Assembly (NCBI GenBank): GCA_900491605.1
Contig: UESW01004772.1
Coordinates: forward strand, 141,064-205,063
From: Calamus simplicifolius
Taxonomy: Eukaryota > Streptophyta > Magnoliopsida > Arecales > Arecaceae
Length of the DNA: 64,000 nucleotides
Reading direction: 5' to 3'
Shown in pieces: positions 21,583-33,640 of this stretch; the first letter of the stretch is position 1; each line of letters begins with the position of its first letter. The notes under the pieces were generated by a model. The model was not told where the DNA came from. It saw only the letters and a program-made list of their open reading frames with translations, and made no database searches. The translations under genes were made by a program, and so were the position numbers.

Positions 21583-24500
21583 ATCATCGATCCGACCGTT
21601 GCGATCAATCCAACCGGAGATGATCCAACAGCTGCGATCTATCCAAGCCATGATCCTGATTGGCGATCATAGATTCGACAGTTTGCGATCCATCTGATCG
21701 GAGACAATCCGACGGTTGCGATCGATTCAAGCCATGATCCCGATCGGCGATCATCGATCCGATGGTTGCGATCCATCCGATCGAAGATGATCCGACTGTT
21801 GCGATCGATCCAAGTCATGATCCCGATCGGCGATTATCGATCCAATCATTGCGATCAATCCGATCGAAGACGATCCAACGGTTGCGATCGATCCAAGCCA
21901 TAATCTCGATCAGCGATGATCGATCCGACGATTGCGATCCATCCGATCGGAGACGATCCGATGGTTGCAATCGATCCATGCCATGATCCAGATCGGCGAT
22001 GAACGATCCAACGGTTGTGATCCATCCGATCGGTGATGATCCGACGGTTGCGATCTTTCTATTGTTTTATCTTTACGTTCTGGAGGTTAGGCCTTCCCTT
22101 CTGTACCATTTTGATTTTAAATCAATCTGATCGGAGACGATCCGATCGATCGATCCAAGCCATTATCCTGATCGGCGATGATCGATCCAACGGTTGTGAT
22201 CCATCCGATCGGCGATGATCCGACGGTTGCGATCGATCCAAGCCACGATCTCGATCGGCGATGATCGATCTGACGGTTGCGATCCATCTGATCAGAGACG
22301 ATCCGATGGTTGGATCGATCCAAGCCATGATCCCGATCGGTGATGATCGATTGGACCGTTGCGATCGATCCGATCGAAGACGATCCAACGGTTGCGATCG
22401 ATCCAAACCATGATCTCGATCAGTGATGATCGATCAGACCGTTGTGATCAATCTGATTGGCGATGATCTGACGGTTGCGATCGATCCAAGCCATGATCCT
22501 GATCAGCGATGATCGATCCGACGGTTGCAATCCATCCGATTGTCGATGATATCCGATGGTTGCGATCGATCCAATCCATGATCCCGATCCATCGATCCCG
22601 ATCGGCGATGATCCGATCGATCGATCCAAGCCATTGCGATCACCATCCGATCGGAGACGATCCGATGGTTGCGATCGATCCAAGCCATGATCCCGATCGG
22701 GGATGATCGATCCGATAGTTGTGATCCATCTGATCGGCGATGATCCGACGGTTGCGATCGATCCAAGCCATGATCCCGATCGGCGATTATCGATCCAATC
22801 ATTGCGATCATCCGATCGAAGACGATCCAACGGTTGCGATCGATCCAAGCCATATCTCGATCAGCGATGATCGATCCGACGATTGCGATCCATCCGATCG
22901 GAGACGATCCGATGGTTGCAATCGATCCATGCCATGATCCAGATCGGCGATGATCGATCCGACGGTTGCGATCCATCCGATCGGTGATCCGATGCGATCG
23001 ATCCAAGCCATGATCTCGATCGGTGATGATCGATCGGACCGTTGCAATCATCCGATCGAGATGATCCGATGGTTGCGATCGATCCAAGCCATGATCCCGA
23101 TCGGCGATGATCGATCCGACGTTGCGATCCATCCGATCGGCGATGATCCGACGGTTGCGATCGATCCAAGCCATGATCCCGATCGGCGATGATCGATCGG
23201 ACGTTGCAATCCATCCGATCGGCGACGATCCGATGGTTGCGATCGATCCAAGCCATGATCCGATCGGCGATGATCGATCGACGTTGCGATCCATCCGATC
23301 GGCGATGATCCGACGGTTGCGATCGATCCAAGCCATGATCTCGATCGGCGATGATCGATCTGATCGATCGATCCAAGCCATGATCCCGATCGGCGATGAT
23401 CGATCGACGGTTGCATCCATCCGATCGAAGACGATCCAGGTTGCGATCGATCCAAGCCATGATCTCGATCGGTGATCATCGATCCGACGGTTGCGATCCA
23501 TCTGATCGGTGATGATCAGACGGTTGCGATCGATCCAAGCCATGATCTCGATCGGTGATGATCGATCGGACCGTTGCGATCGATCCGATCGAATGATCCG
23601 ATGGTTGCGATCGATCCAAGCCATGATCCCGATCGGTGATGATCGATCGACGGTTGCGATCCATCCGATCGAGATGATCCGAAGGTTGCAATCGATCCAA
23701 GCCATGATCCCGATCGGTGATGATCGATCGATTTGCGATCGATCGGATGATCTGACGGTTGTGATCGATCCAAGCCATGATCCCGATCAGCGATGATCGA
23801 TCTGACAGTTGCAATCCATCCGATCGATGATGATATCCGATTTGCGATCGATCCAAGCCATGATTCCGATCGGCGATGATCGATCCGACGGTTGCGATCG
23901 ATCCGATCCGATGCGATGATCCAAGATGATCGGATCGGATGATCGATCGATTGCGATCCATCCGATCGGCGATGATCCGATTGCGATCGATCCAAGCCAT
24001 GATCCGATCGGCGATGATCGATCTACGGTTGCGATCCATCCGATCGAGATGATCCGATGGTTGCGATCGATCCAAGCCATGATCTCGATCGATGATGATC
24101 GATCGGTTGCGATCCATCTGATCGGCGATGATCCGATGGTTGGATCGATCCAAGCCATGATCCCGATCGGCGATGATCGATCGGACCGTTGCAATCCATC
24201 CGATCGATCCAATCCATGGTTGCGATCGATCCAAGCCATGATCTCGATCGACGATGATCGATCGACGTTGCATCCATCTGATCGATGATCCGATGGTTGC
24301 GATCGATCCAAGCCATGATCCCGATCGGTGATGATCGATCCGACGGTTGCGATCCATCCGATCGGATGATCCGACGGTTGATCGATCCAAGCCATGATCC
24401 GATCGGTGATGATCGATCGGACCGTTGCAATCATCCGATCGGCGATGATCCGACGGTTGCGATCGATCCAAGCCATGATCGATCGGCGATGATCGATCGA

Positions 24501-27500
24501 CCGTTGCAATCCATCCGATCCGATATCCGATGATTGCGATGATCCAAGCCATGATTCCGATCGGCGATGATCGATCCGACGGTTGCGATCGGTGATGATC
24601 CGATGGTTGATCGATCCAAGCCATGATCCCGATCGGCGATGATCGATCGGACCGTTGCATCATCCGATCGGCGATGATCCGATGGTTGTGATCGATCCAA
24701 GCCATGATCCCGATCGGCGATGATCGATCATTGCGATCCATCCGATCGGCGATCCGATTGCAATCGATCCAAACCATGATCCGATCGGCGATGATCGATC
24801 GACGGTTGCGATCGATCCAAGCCATGATCCCGATCGGCGATGATCGATCCGACGTTGCGATCCATCCGATCGGAGACGATCCGATGGTTGCGATCGATCC
24901 AAGCCATGATCCCGATCGGCGATGATCGATCGACGGTTGCGATCCATCCGATCGAGATGATCCAACGGTTGCGATCGATCCAAGCCATGATCCCGATCGG
25001 TGATGATCGATCAGACCGTTGCGATCAATCCGATCGGCGATGATCCGACGGTTGCAATCGATCCAAGCCATGATCCCGATCGGCGATGATCGATCCGACA
25101 GTTGCGATCCATCCGATCGAGATGATCCGACGGTTGCGATCGATCCAAGCCATGATTCGATCGATCATTGATCCGATGGTTGCGATCAATCCGATCGGAC
25201 GATATCCGATGGTTGCGATCGATCCAAGCCATGATCCCGATCGGCGATGATCGATCGGACCATTGCAATCATCCGATCGATCCATGATCGATGGTGATCG
25301 ATCCAAGCCATGATCTCGATCGATGATCAATCCGATAGCTGTGGTCCATCCAATTGGCGATGATATCCAACGGTTGCGATTGATCCAAGCCATGATCCCA
25401 ATCGGCGATGATCGATCCAACGGTTGCGATCCATCCGATCGGTGATGATCCGACGGTTGCGATCAATCCAAGCCATGATCCCAATCGGAAATGATCGATT
25501 AGACCATTGCAATCCATCCTATTGGCGATGATCCAACGGTTTCGATCGATCCAATCCATGATCTTGATCAGCGATGATCGATCATACCGTTGCAATCCAT
25601 CCGATTGGAGATGATATCCGATGGTTGCGACTGATCCAAGCCATGATTCCGATCAACGATGATCGATCCGATGGTTTCGATTCATCCGATCGGTGAGATA
25701 TCTGACGGCTGCGATCGATCCAAGCCATGATCCCGATCGGCGATGATCGATCGGACCGTTGCGATCCATCTGATCGGCGATGATCCGATGGTTGTGATCG
25801 ATCCAAGCCATGATCCTAATCGGCGATGATCGATCGAACCATTGCGATCCATCCGATCGGCGACAATCCAAAGGTTGCAATCAATCCAAGCCATGATTCC
25901 GATCGGTGATGATCGATCCGACGGTTGCGATCTATCCACGCCATGATTCCGATCGGCGATCATCGATCCGACGATTGCGATCCATCCGATCGGAGATGAT
26001 CCGATGGTTGCGTTCGATCCAAGCCATGATCCCGATTGGCGATCATCGATCTGACGATTGCGATCCATCCGATTGTAGATGATCCAACGGTTGTGATCGA
26101 TCCAAGCCATGATCCCGATCGGCGATGATCGATCATACCATTGCGATCCATCCGATCGGCGATGATCCGATGGTTGCGATCGATCCAAGCCATGATCCCG
26201 ATCGGCGATGATCGATCCGACAGTTGTGATCCATCCGATCGAGATGATCCAACGGTTGCGATCGATCCAAGCCATGATCCGATCGGCGATCATCGATCCG
26301 ATGGTTGCGATCAATCCGATCGAGATGATCCATGTTGCGATCGATCCAGATCCCGATCGGCGATGATTGATCCACGGTTGCAATCCATCCGATCGGTGAT
26401 GATCCGACGGTTGCGATCCAAGCCATGATTCGATCGACGATGATCGATCCGATGGTTGCGATCCATCCGATTACGATGATATTTGCGATCGATCCAAGCC
26501 ATGATCCCGATCGGCTATGATCGATCGGACCGTTGCAATCCATCTGATCGATCCAAGCCATTATCCTGATCGATCGACGATGATCGATCCGAACGGATTG
26601 GTGATGATCCATTGCGATCGATCCAAGCCATGATCCAATCGGCGATGATCGATCCGACGGTTGTGATCCATCCGATCGGTGATGATCCGACGGTTGCGAT
26701 CAATCCAAGCCATGATCCCAATCGGCGATGATCGATTGACCGTTGCGATCGATCCGATCGAAGACGATCCAACGGTTGCGATCGATCCAAACCATGATCT
26801 CGATCGGCGATGATCGATCAGACCGTTGTGATCCATCCGATTGGCGATGATCCGACGGTTGCGATCGATCCAAGCCATGATCCGATCAGCGATGATCGAT
26901 CCGATGGTTGCGATCCATCCGATCGTGATGATATCCGATGGTTGCGATCGATCCAAGCCATGATCGATCGGCGATCATCGATCGACGTTGCGATCCATCC
27001 GATCGGCGACGATCCGATGGTTGCGATCGATCCAAGCCATGATCCCGATCGGCGATGATCGATCGACCATTGCGATCCATCCGATCGGCGATGATCCGAT
27101 GGTTGCGATCGATCCAAGCCATGATCCGATCGATGATCGATCCGATCGGCCATGATCCCGATCGGCGATCATCGATCGATTGCGATCCATCCGATCGAGA
27201 CGATCCAACGGTTGCGATCGATCCAAGCCATGATCCCGATCGGCGATGATCGATCCGACGATTGCGATCCATCCGATCGAAGACGATCCAATGGTTGCGA
27301 TCGATCCAAGCCATGATCCCGATCGGCGATGATCGATCAGACGGTTGTGATCAATCTGATCGGTGATGATCCGACGGTTGCGATCGATCCAAGCCATGAT
27401 CCCGATCGTGATGATCGATCCGATGGTTGCGATCCATCCGATCGAGACGATCCGATTGGACCGATCGTGATCGATCGATCGATCGATCAAGATCGGCGAT

Positions 27501-30457
27501 GATCCCGATCGATCCAAGCCATGATCCCGATCGGCGATGATCGATCTTGCGATCCATCCGATCGGATGATCCGATGGTTGCGATCGATCCAAGCCATGAT
27601 CCGATCGATGATCGATCGATATTGCGATCCATCCGATCGGATGATCCGATGGTTGCGATCGATCCAAGCCATGATCCGATCGGCGATGATCGATCCGATG
27701 GTTGATCCATCCGATCGATCCGACGGTTGCGATCGATCCAAGCCATGATCCTGATCGGCGATGATCGATCCGTTGCAATCCATCTGATCGGAGACGATCG
27801 ATGGTTGATCGATCCAAGCCATGATCCCGATCGGCGATGATCGATCGGACGTTGCGATCCATCCGATCGAAGATCCAACGGTTGCGATCGATCCAAGCCA
27901 TGATCTCGATCGGTGATGATCGATCCGACGATCCATCCGATCGAAGATGATCGATGGTTGATCATCCATGATCCCGATCGGTGATGATCGATCGACCGTT
28001 GCAATGATCGATGATCGGTTGCGATGATGATCGCGATGATCGATCCGACGGTTGCGATCCATCCGATCGGCGATGATATCCGACGGTTGCGATCGATCCA
28101 AGCCATGATCCCGATCGCGATGATCGATCGATTGTTGCGATCCATCCGATCGGCGATGATCCGATGGTTGCGATCGATCCAAGCCATGATCCCGATCGAC
28201 GATGATCGATCGGACCATTGCGATCATCCGATCGAACGATGATCCGACGGTTGCGATCGATCCAAGCCATGATCTCGATCGGTGATGATCGATCCGACCA
28301 TTGCGATCCATCTGATCGGCGATGATCCGACGGTTGATCGATCCAAGCCATGATCCCGATCAGCGATGATCGATCGGACCGTTGCGATCCATCCGATCGG
28401 CGATGATCCGATGGTTGCGATCGATCCAAGCCATGATCCGATCGGCGATGATCGATCCGACGGTTGCGATCCATCCGATCGGCGATGATCCGACGGTTGC
28501 GATCGATCCAAGCCATGATCCCGATCGGCGATGATCGATCGGACGTTGCAATCCATCCGATCGAATGCCGATGGTTGGATCGATCCAAGCCATGATCCCG
28601 ATCGGTGATGATCGATCGACCGTTGCGATCATCTGATCGGCGATGATCCGACGGTTGTGATCGATCCAAGCCATGATCCCGATCAGCGATGATCGATCCG
28701 ACAGTTGCAATCCATCCGATTGTGATGATATCCGATGGTTGCGATCGATCCAAGCCATGATCCCGATCGACGATGATCGATCCGATTGCATCCATCCGAT
28801 CGGAGATGATCCGATGGTTGCGATCGATCCAAGCCATGATCTCGATCGGCGATGATCGATCCGACGGTTGCGATCCATCCGATCGGCGATGATCCGATTG
28901 CGATCGATCCAAGCCATGATCGATCGGCGATGATCGATCCGATCGATCCATCCGATCGGCGATGATCCGACGGTTGCGATCGATCCAAGCCATGATCTCG
29001 ATCGGTGATGATCGATCCGACGATTGCGATCCATCCGATCGAAGATGATCTGATGGTTGCAATCGATCCAAGCCATGATCCGATCGGCGATGATCGATCC
29101 GACGTTGCGATCCATCCGATCGGTGATGATCCGATCGGTTGCGATCGATCCAAGCCATGATCCCGATCGGTGATGATCGATCGACCGTTGCGATCGAGAT
29201 TATCCGATGGTTGCGATCGATCCAAGCCATGATCTCGATCGGTGATGATCGATCAACGGTTGCGATCATCTGATCGGCGATGATCTGACGGTTGTGATCG
29301 ATCCAAGCCATGATCCCGATCAGATGATCGATCGGACCGTTGCAATCCATCCGATCGATGAATCCATCGGTTGCGATCGATCCAAGCCATGATCCTGATC
29401 GATGATCGATCGACGTTGCGATCCATCTGATCGGCGATGATCCGATGGTTGCGATCGATCCAAGCCATGATCCCGATCGGCGATGATCGATCCGACGGTT
29501 GCGATCCATCCGATCGGCGATGATCCGACGGTTGCGATCCAAGCCATGATCCCGATCCGATGATCGATCGTTGCAATCCATCCGATCGGTGATCCGACGG
29601 TTGCGATCGATCCAAGCCATGATCGATCGGCGATGATCGATCCATCCATCCGATCGGCGATGATCCGACGGTTGCGATCGATCCAAGCCATGATCTCGAT
29701 CGGTGATGATCGATCTACGTTGCGATCATCTGATCGGCGACGATCCGATGGTTGGATCGATCCAAGCCATGATCCCGATCGGTGATGATCGATCGACGTT
29801 GCAATCCATCCGATCGAAGATGATGATGATTGCGATGATCCATTGATCCGATCGGCGATGATCGATCCGACGGTTGCGAACCATCCGATCGATGATATCC
29901 GATGGTTGCGATCGATCCAAGCCATGATCCCGATCGGTGATGATCGATCGGACCGTTGCGATCCATCCGATCGGCGATGATCCGATGGTTGTGATCGATC
30001 CAAGCCATGATCCCGATCGGCGATGATCGATCCATTGCAATCCATCTGATTTTGTCGATCCAAGATGATCCGATCGGCGATGATCGATCCGATTGCGATC
30101 CATCCGATCGGCGATGATCCAACGGTTGCGATCGATCCAAGCCATGATCCGATCGTGATCGATCGACCATTGCAATCCATCCGATCGGCGATGATCCGAT
30201 GGTTGCGATCGATCCAAGCCATGATCCCGATCGATAATGATCGATCCGACGGTTGCGATCCATCGATCGGCGATGATATCCGATGGTTGCGATCGATCCA
30301 AGCCATGATCCCGATCGGCGATGATCGATCGAACCATTGTAATCCATTTGATCGGCGACGATCCGACGGTTGCGATCGATCCAATCCATGATCCCGATCG
30401 GCGATGATCGATCGGACCGTTGCAATCCATTCGATCGAAGACGATCCGACGGTTGGA
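21583..30457. repeat. 8.9-kb satellite-like tandem array, unit about 83 bp, CpG-dense
   Basis: Roughly 105-110 head-to-tail copies. The unit falls into two related halves: one (about 44 bp) contains CCAAGCCATGATCCCGATCG and then GCGATGATCGATC; the other (about 39 bp) contains CATCCGATCGGCGATGATCC. Both end in CCGACGGTTGCGATC or a variant. A consensus unit carries about 13 CpG dinucleotides and several GATC and CGATCG palindromes, in stark contrast to the AT-rich flanks. Two variants of the junction motif alternate: GATCCGACGGTTGC and GATCGGACCGTTGC. Many copies show 1-5-base losses, especially 22.9-25.2 and 26.3-30.1 kb. One non-array insertion is visible near 22050-22110. The minus strand of the unit has no stop in any frame, so long open frames there are artefacts. 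Confidence 0.92.
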
Positions 30458-32385
30458 TAAATGCATCGCTAAATAGCGATGCATTACTGCGTCGCTAAAT
30501 TAAAAATTTATTTTTTTTATTTTTTTTGGCATATGCGTCGCTAAATAGCGATTAACGATTTTTTTTAATTTTTTGGGTTTTTGCATCGCTAATGCATCGC
30601 TAAATTAAAAATTAAATTTTTTTTGGTATATACATCGCTAATGTGTCACTAAAAAGTGACACAATCACTATATTAATGATTTGTTTTTAATTTTCTAGGT
30701 TTTTGCATCGCTAATGCGTTGGTAAATTAAAAATTAAATTTTTAAAATTTTTTTTAGCATGTGCATCGCTAATGCGTCGCTAAATAGCGACGCAATTATT
30801 AACGATTTTTTTTAATTTTTGCATCGCTAATGCGTCACTATTTAGGGACGCAAATATTGTGTCACAATATAGAGATGCATTATTGCATCGCTAAAATAAA
30901 AATTAAATTTTTTAATTTTTCCTGGCATATGCGTCCCTAATGCATTGCTAAATAGAGACGTAATCATTGCATCGCTATATTAACGAATTTTTTTAATTTT
31001 CTAGGATTTTGCGTCACTAATGCGTCGCTAAATTAAAAATTAAATTTTTTTTGACATTTGCATCGCTAAATAACATCGCTATATTAACGATTTTTTTGGC
31101 ATTAGCGTCGCAATATAACGACGCATTATTGCATTGCTAAATTAAAAATTAATTTTTTTAGCATATGCATCGCTAATGCTTCACTAAATAGCGACGCAAT
31201 CATTGCATCTCTAAATTAACGATTTTTTTTATTTTCTGGGTTTTTGCGTCGCTAATGCATTGTTAAATTAAAAAATAATTTATTTTAAATTTTTTTTGGC
31301 ATGTGTATCGTTAATGCGTCACCGAATAGCGACGCAATTATTGCATCACTATATTAATGATTTTTTTTAATTTTTTGGTTTTTGCATCGTTATTTAGCGA
31401 CGTAAATTGCGTCATAATATAGCGACGCATTATTGCATCACTAAATTAAAAATAAATTTTTTTTTTATTTTTTAGCATATGCGTCGCTAAATAGCGACGC
31501 AATCATTGCGTCGCTATATTAACATTTGTTTTTAATTTTTTAGGTTTTTGCATCACTAATGCGTCGCTATTTAGTGACGCAAATATTGCATCGAATATAG
31601 CGACTCATTATTGCGTCATTAAATTAAAAATTAATTTTTTATATTTTTTTAGCATATGCATCACTGAATAGCGATGCAATCATTGCTCGCTATATTAACA
31701 AAATTTTTTAATTTTCTGGGTTTTTGCATCGCTAATGCGCTGCTATTTAACGACGCAAATATTGCGTCGCAATATAGCGATGCATTATTGCATCGCTAAA
31801 TTAAAAAATAATTTTTTTTTTTTTTTTGGCATATGCGTCTCTAATGTGTCGCTAAATAGCGACACAATCATTACGTCGCTATATTAATGATTTTTATAAA
31901 ATTTTCTAGATTTTTGCGTCATTAATGTGTCGCTATTTAGCGACGCAAATATTGCATCACTAAATTAAAATTTTAAAAAAATTTGGCATATGCGTCGCTA
32001 AATAGCGATGCAATCATTGCATCGCTATATTAATGCTTTTTTTTAATTTTTTGGGTTTTTGCGTCGCTAATGCATCGTTAGTTAGCGACGCAAATAGTGC
32101 GTCGCAATATAGCGACGCATTATTGCATCGCTAAATTAAAAATTAAAATTTTTAAAATTTTTTTGGCATGTGCATCGCTAAATAGCGATATAATTATTAC
32201 ATCGCTATATTAATGATTTTTTTTTAATTTTTGGGTTTTTTCGTCGCTAATGCATCGCTATTTAGCGATACTTTTTTTTTGCATCGCTAATGGCATCACT
32301 ATTTATTTTTCTCGCTGAGTTGTCGCAATTTGATCGTAATTTAGGGATGCAAAAATACGTCGCTAAATTGGCATCACTATTTCTA
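30458..32385. repeat. Right subterminal repeats of the 15.8-kb CACTA element
   Basis: About 1.9 kb of diverged repeats of roughly 130-170 bp. Each has GCATATGCGTCGCTAA, TAGCGACGCAATCATTGC, TATTAACGATTTTTTT and GGGTTTTTGCGTCGCTAATG type elements. TAGCGACGCA occurs dozens of times in both orientations. It is much longer than the left subterminal region (about 950 bp). Confidence 0.75.
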
Positions 32386-32743
32386 TATTTTCTTGTGGTG
32401 TGATTATCGTTCTTGGATATTTTTAGATTTCTCGGCAGCCTAATTATTATTGTTGTTGTTATTATTATTAGCTCTAATCAATCTAACCATGTCCTTAATT
32501 ATTTTCCTAAATTAAAGCAGAATCCTAGAGTAAAGACTAAGCTATATGTTCTACATGATGGAAAAAAGATTAAGATGGATGCTTTATGTTGCCTTTTCCC
32601 TTTTTATCTAGTTTTTAAGGTTGTATAGCTATTCGTTAACATGCCTCTTGTTATATTCGGATTATTTCTTATTTAGGCTATCTTTGTTGCTATAGTGTTG
32701 TTACACTTTGGTGTTTTTCTAATTAAATCTATAAGAAAATTAA

Positions 32744-33156
32744 GACCCTGTTTGGTTCATGATTCAGAAAACTGTTTTTAAAAATATGGATTGTATCCAA
32801 AAATTTGAGTTATATTTGTTGATTTTTACTATTCGAGAATATGTTTGGTTGGTTTTTTCAAAAATTATTTTTTCGGAGAAAGGCAGCGAATTGCATGGAG
32901 AAAGATTGTGGAAAGAAAGAAGAAGGTGAATCTATGAGTTTTGAGCATTTTGAGGAAGGATAAAATCTGAAAATCGTCTTCGATGAATCCGAAGAAAAAA
33001 TTGCTCCTGTATTTTTCAAATTCATTCAGACTTTTAGAATCATTTTGAAAAAGTGTTTTCAAAAACGATTCGGCCAAACTTGTTTTTCATGATATGGGTT
33101 GGATTTCTTATTTTCAAAAATAAAAATCCAACCCAAATCCACTGCCAAACAGGCCC
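32744..33156. mobile_element. Tourist-like MITE (PIF/Harbinger), 413 bp
   Basis: The ends are GACCCTGTTTGG on the left and CCAAACAGGCCC on the right (complement GGGCCTGTTTGG), close to the GGGxCTGTTTGG termini of Tourist MITEs. The element is flanked by TAA on both sides (32741-32743 and 33157-33159), the 3-bp duplication of this superfamily. It has no coding capacity; a 70-codon minus frame inside is a chance ORF. Inner text near the two ends is also partly complementary. Confidence 0.75.
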
Positions 33157-33219
33157 TAATTTTTCTCTCCTTTTAACCTTTCATCCATCTCTATCAACTA
33201 GTGTTATATAAAGTTTTAT

Positions 33220-33640
33220 TCATATCTTGATTTGAAGGCCATATTGATATTTATTCATACATTGCTCATCTTGATTAACGATGCCACATGTGGTAGTTAG
33301 TTCATTGAAATGCTCAATGTATTGAGCTATACCATCATCATACCTTAAGTTGAAGGAGCTTTTCATAAATTTTCTAGCGATGGTTGTAGGACATTGACTT
33401 TTCTTTAAGCTGCACACATATGGTATTCCAAGTAGTCATAGGTTCCTCACAGGCGCGAGAATGCTCTTCAATAGTTTCCTAGCTACCAGCTTCTAGCTGA
33501 TCTCTAAGCTTGTTTTTAACAAACTCAACACTTCTTTCTCCATGTGACTTATATCAGTTAAGATAATGTTCAATAGATGTAGCCCACTTTAGGAAGACGT
33601 TAGGGTCTAGCTTACCGTGAAATCAGGTACCTTGAGTCAA
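33220..33640 (-). pseudogene. Gypsy-type retrotransposon gag fragment
   Basis: Minus-strand translation from about 33640 down gives pieces resembling Retrotrans_gag: KWATSIEHYLN, ERSVEFVKNKLRDQLEAGS, then MTTWNTICVQLKEK, and after a frame change FMKSSFNLRYDDGIAQYIE and HFNELTTTCGIVNQDEQ. The order matches the gypsy gag core: the helix that ends in a Trp, then the linker, then the repeated tyrosine/phenylalanine helix. At least one in-frame stop and one frameshift are present. No LTR, protease or polymerase was recognised nearby, so it is an isolated fragment. Confidence 0.55.

Larger units (their letters stand above)
16632..32400 (-). mobile_element. CACTA (En/Spm) DNA transposon carrying an 8.9-kb tandem array
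   Basis: The left end is CACTATAAGAAAAT and the right end is the complement of CACCACAAGAAAAT, the standard CACTA terminal inverted repeat with two mismatches. Both subterminal regions are packed with TAGCGACGCA-type motifs in both orientations, the expected transposase-binding arrangement. Minus-strand remnants of DUF4216 and the Ptta/En/Spm transposase family lie at 17755-19773. No TNP2 catalytic core was found; a GC-rich segment and the tandem array occupy that side. Flanks do not give a clean 3-bp duplication (ATT on the left, TGATT on the right), so the right terminus may have gained two bases. It is non-autonomous, about 15.8 kb. Confidence 0.85.

Noticed and set aside
22503..29686. Open frames of up to 574 codons on the minus strand of the tandem array
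   Set aside because: They arise because the 83-bp unit has no stop codon on that strand. The peptides are simple cycles of the repeat in all three phases, frames overlap each other, and micro-deletions switch phase. No protein-like composition or start context.
21583..30457. CRISPR-like array
   Set aside because: The repeats are directly adjacent with no unique spacers, diverged throughout, and lie in a plant transposon.
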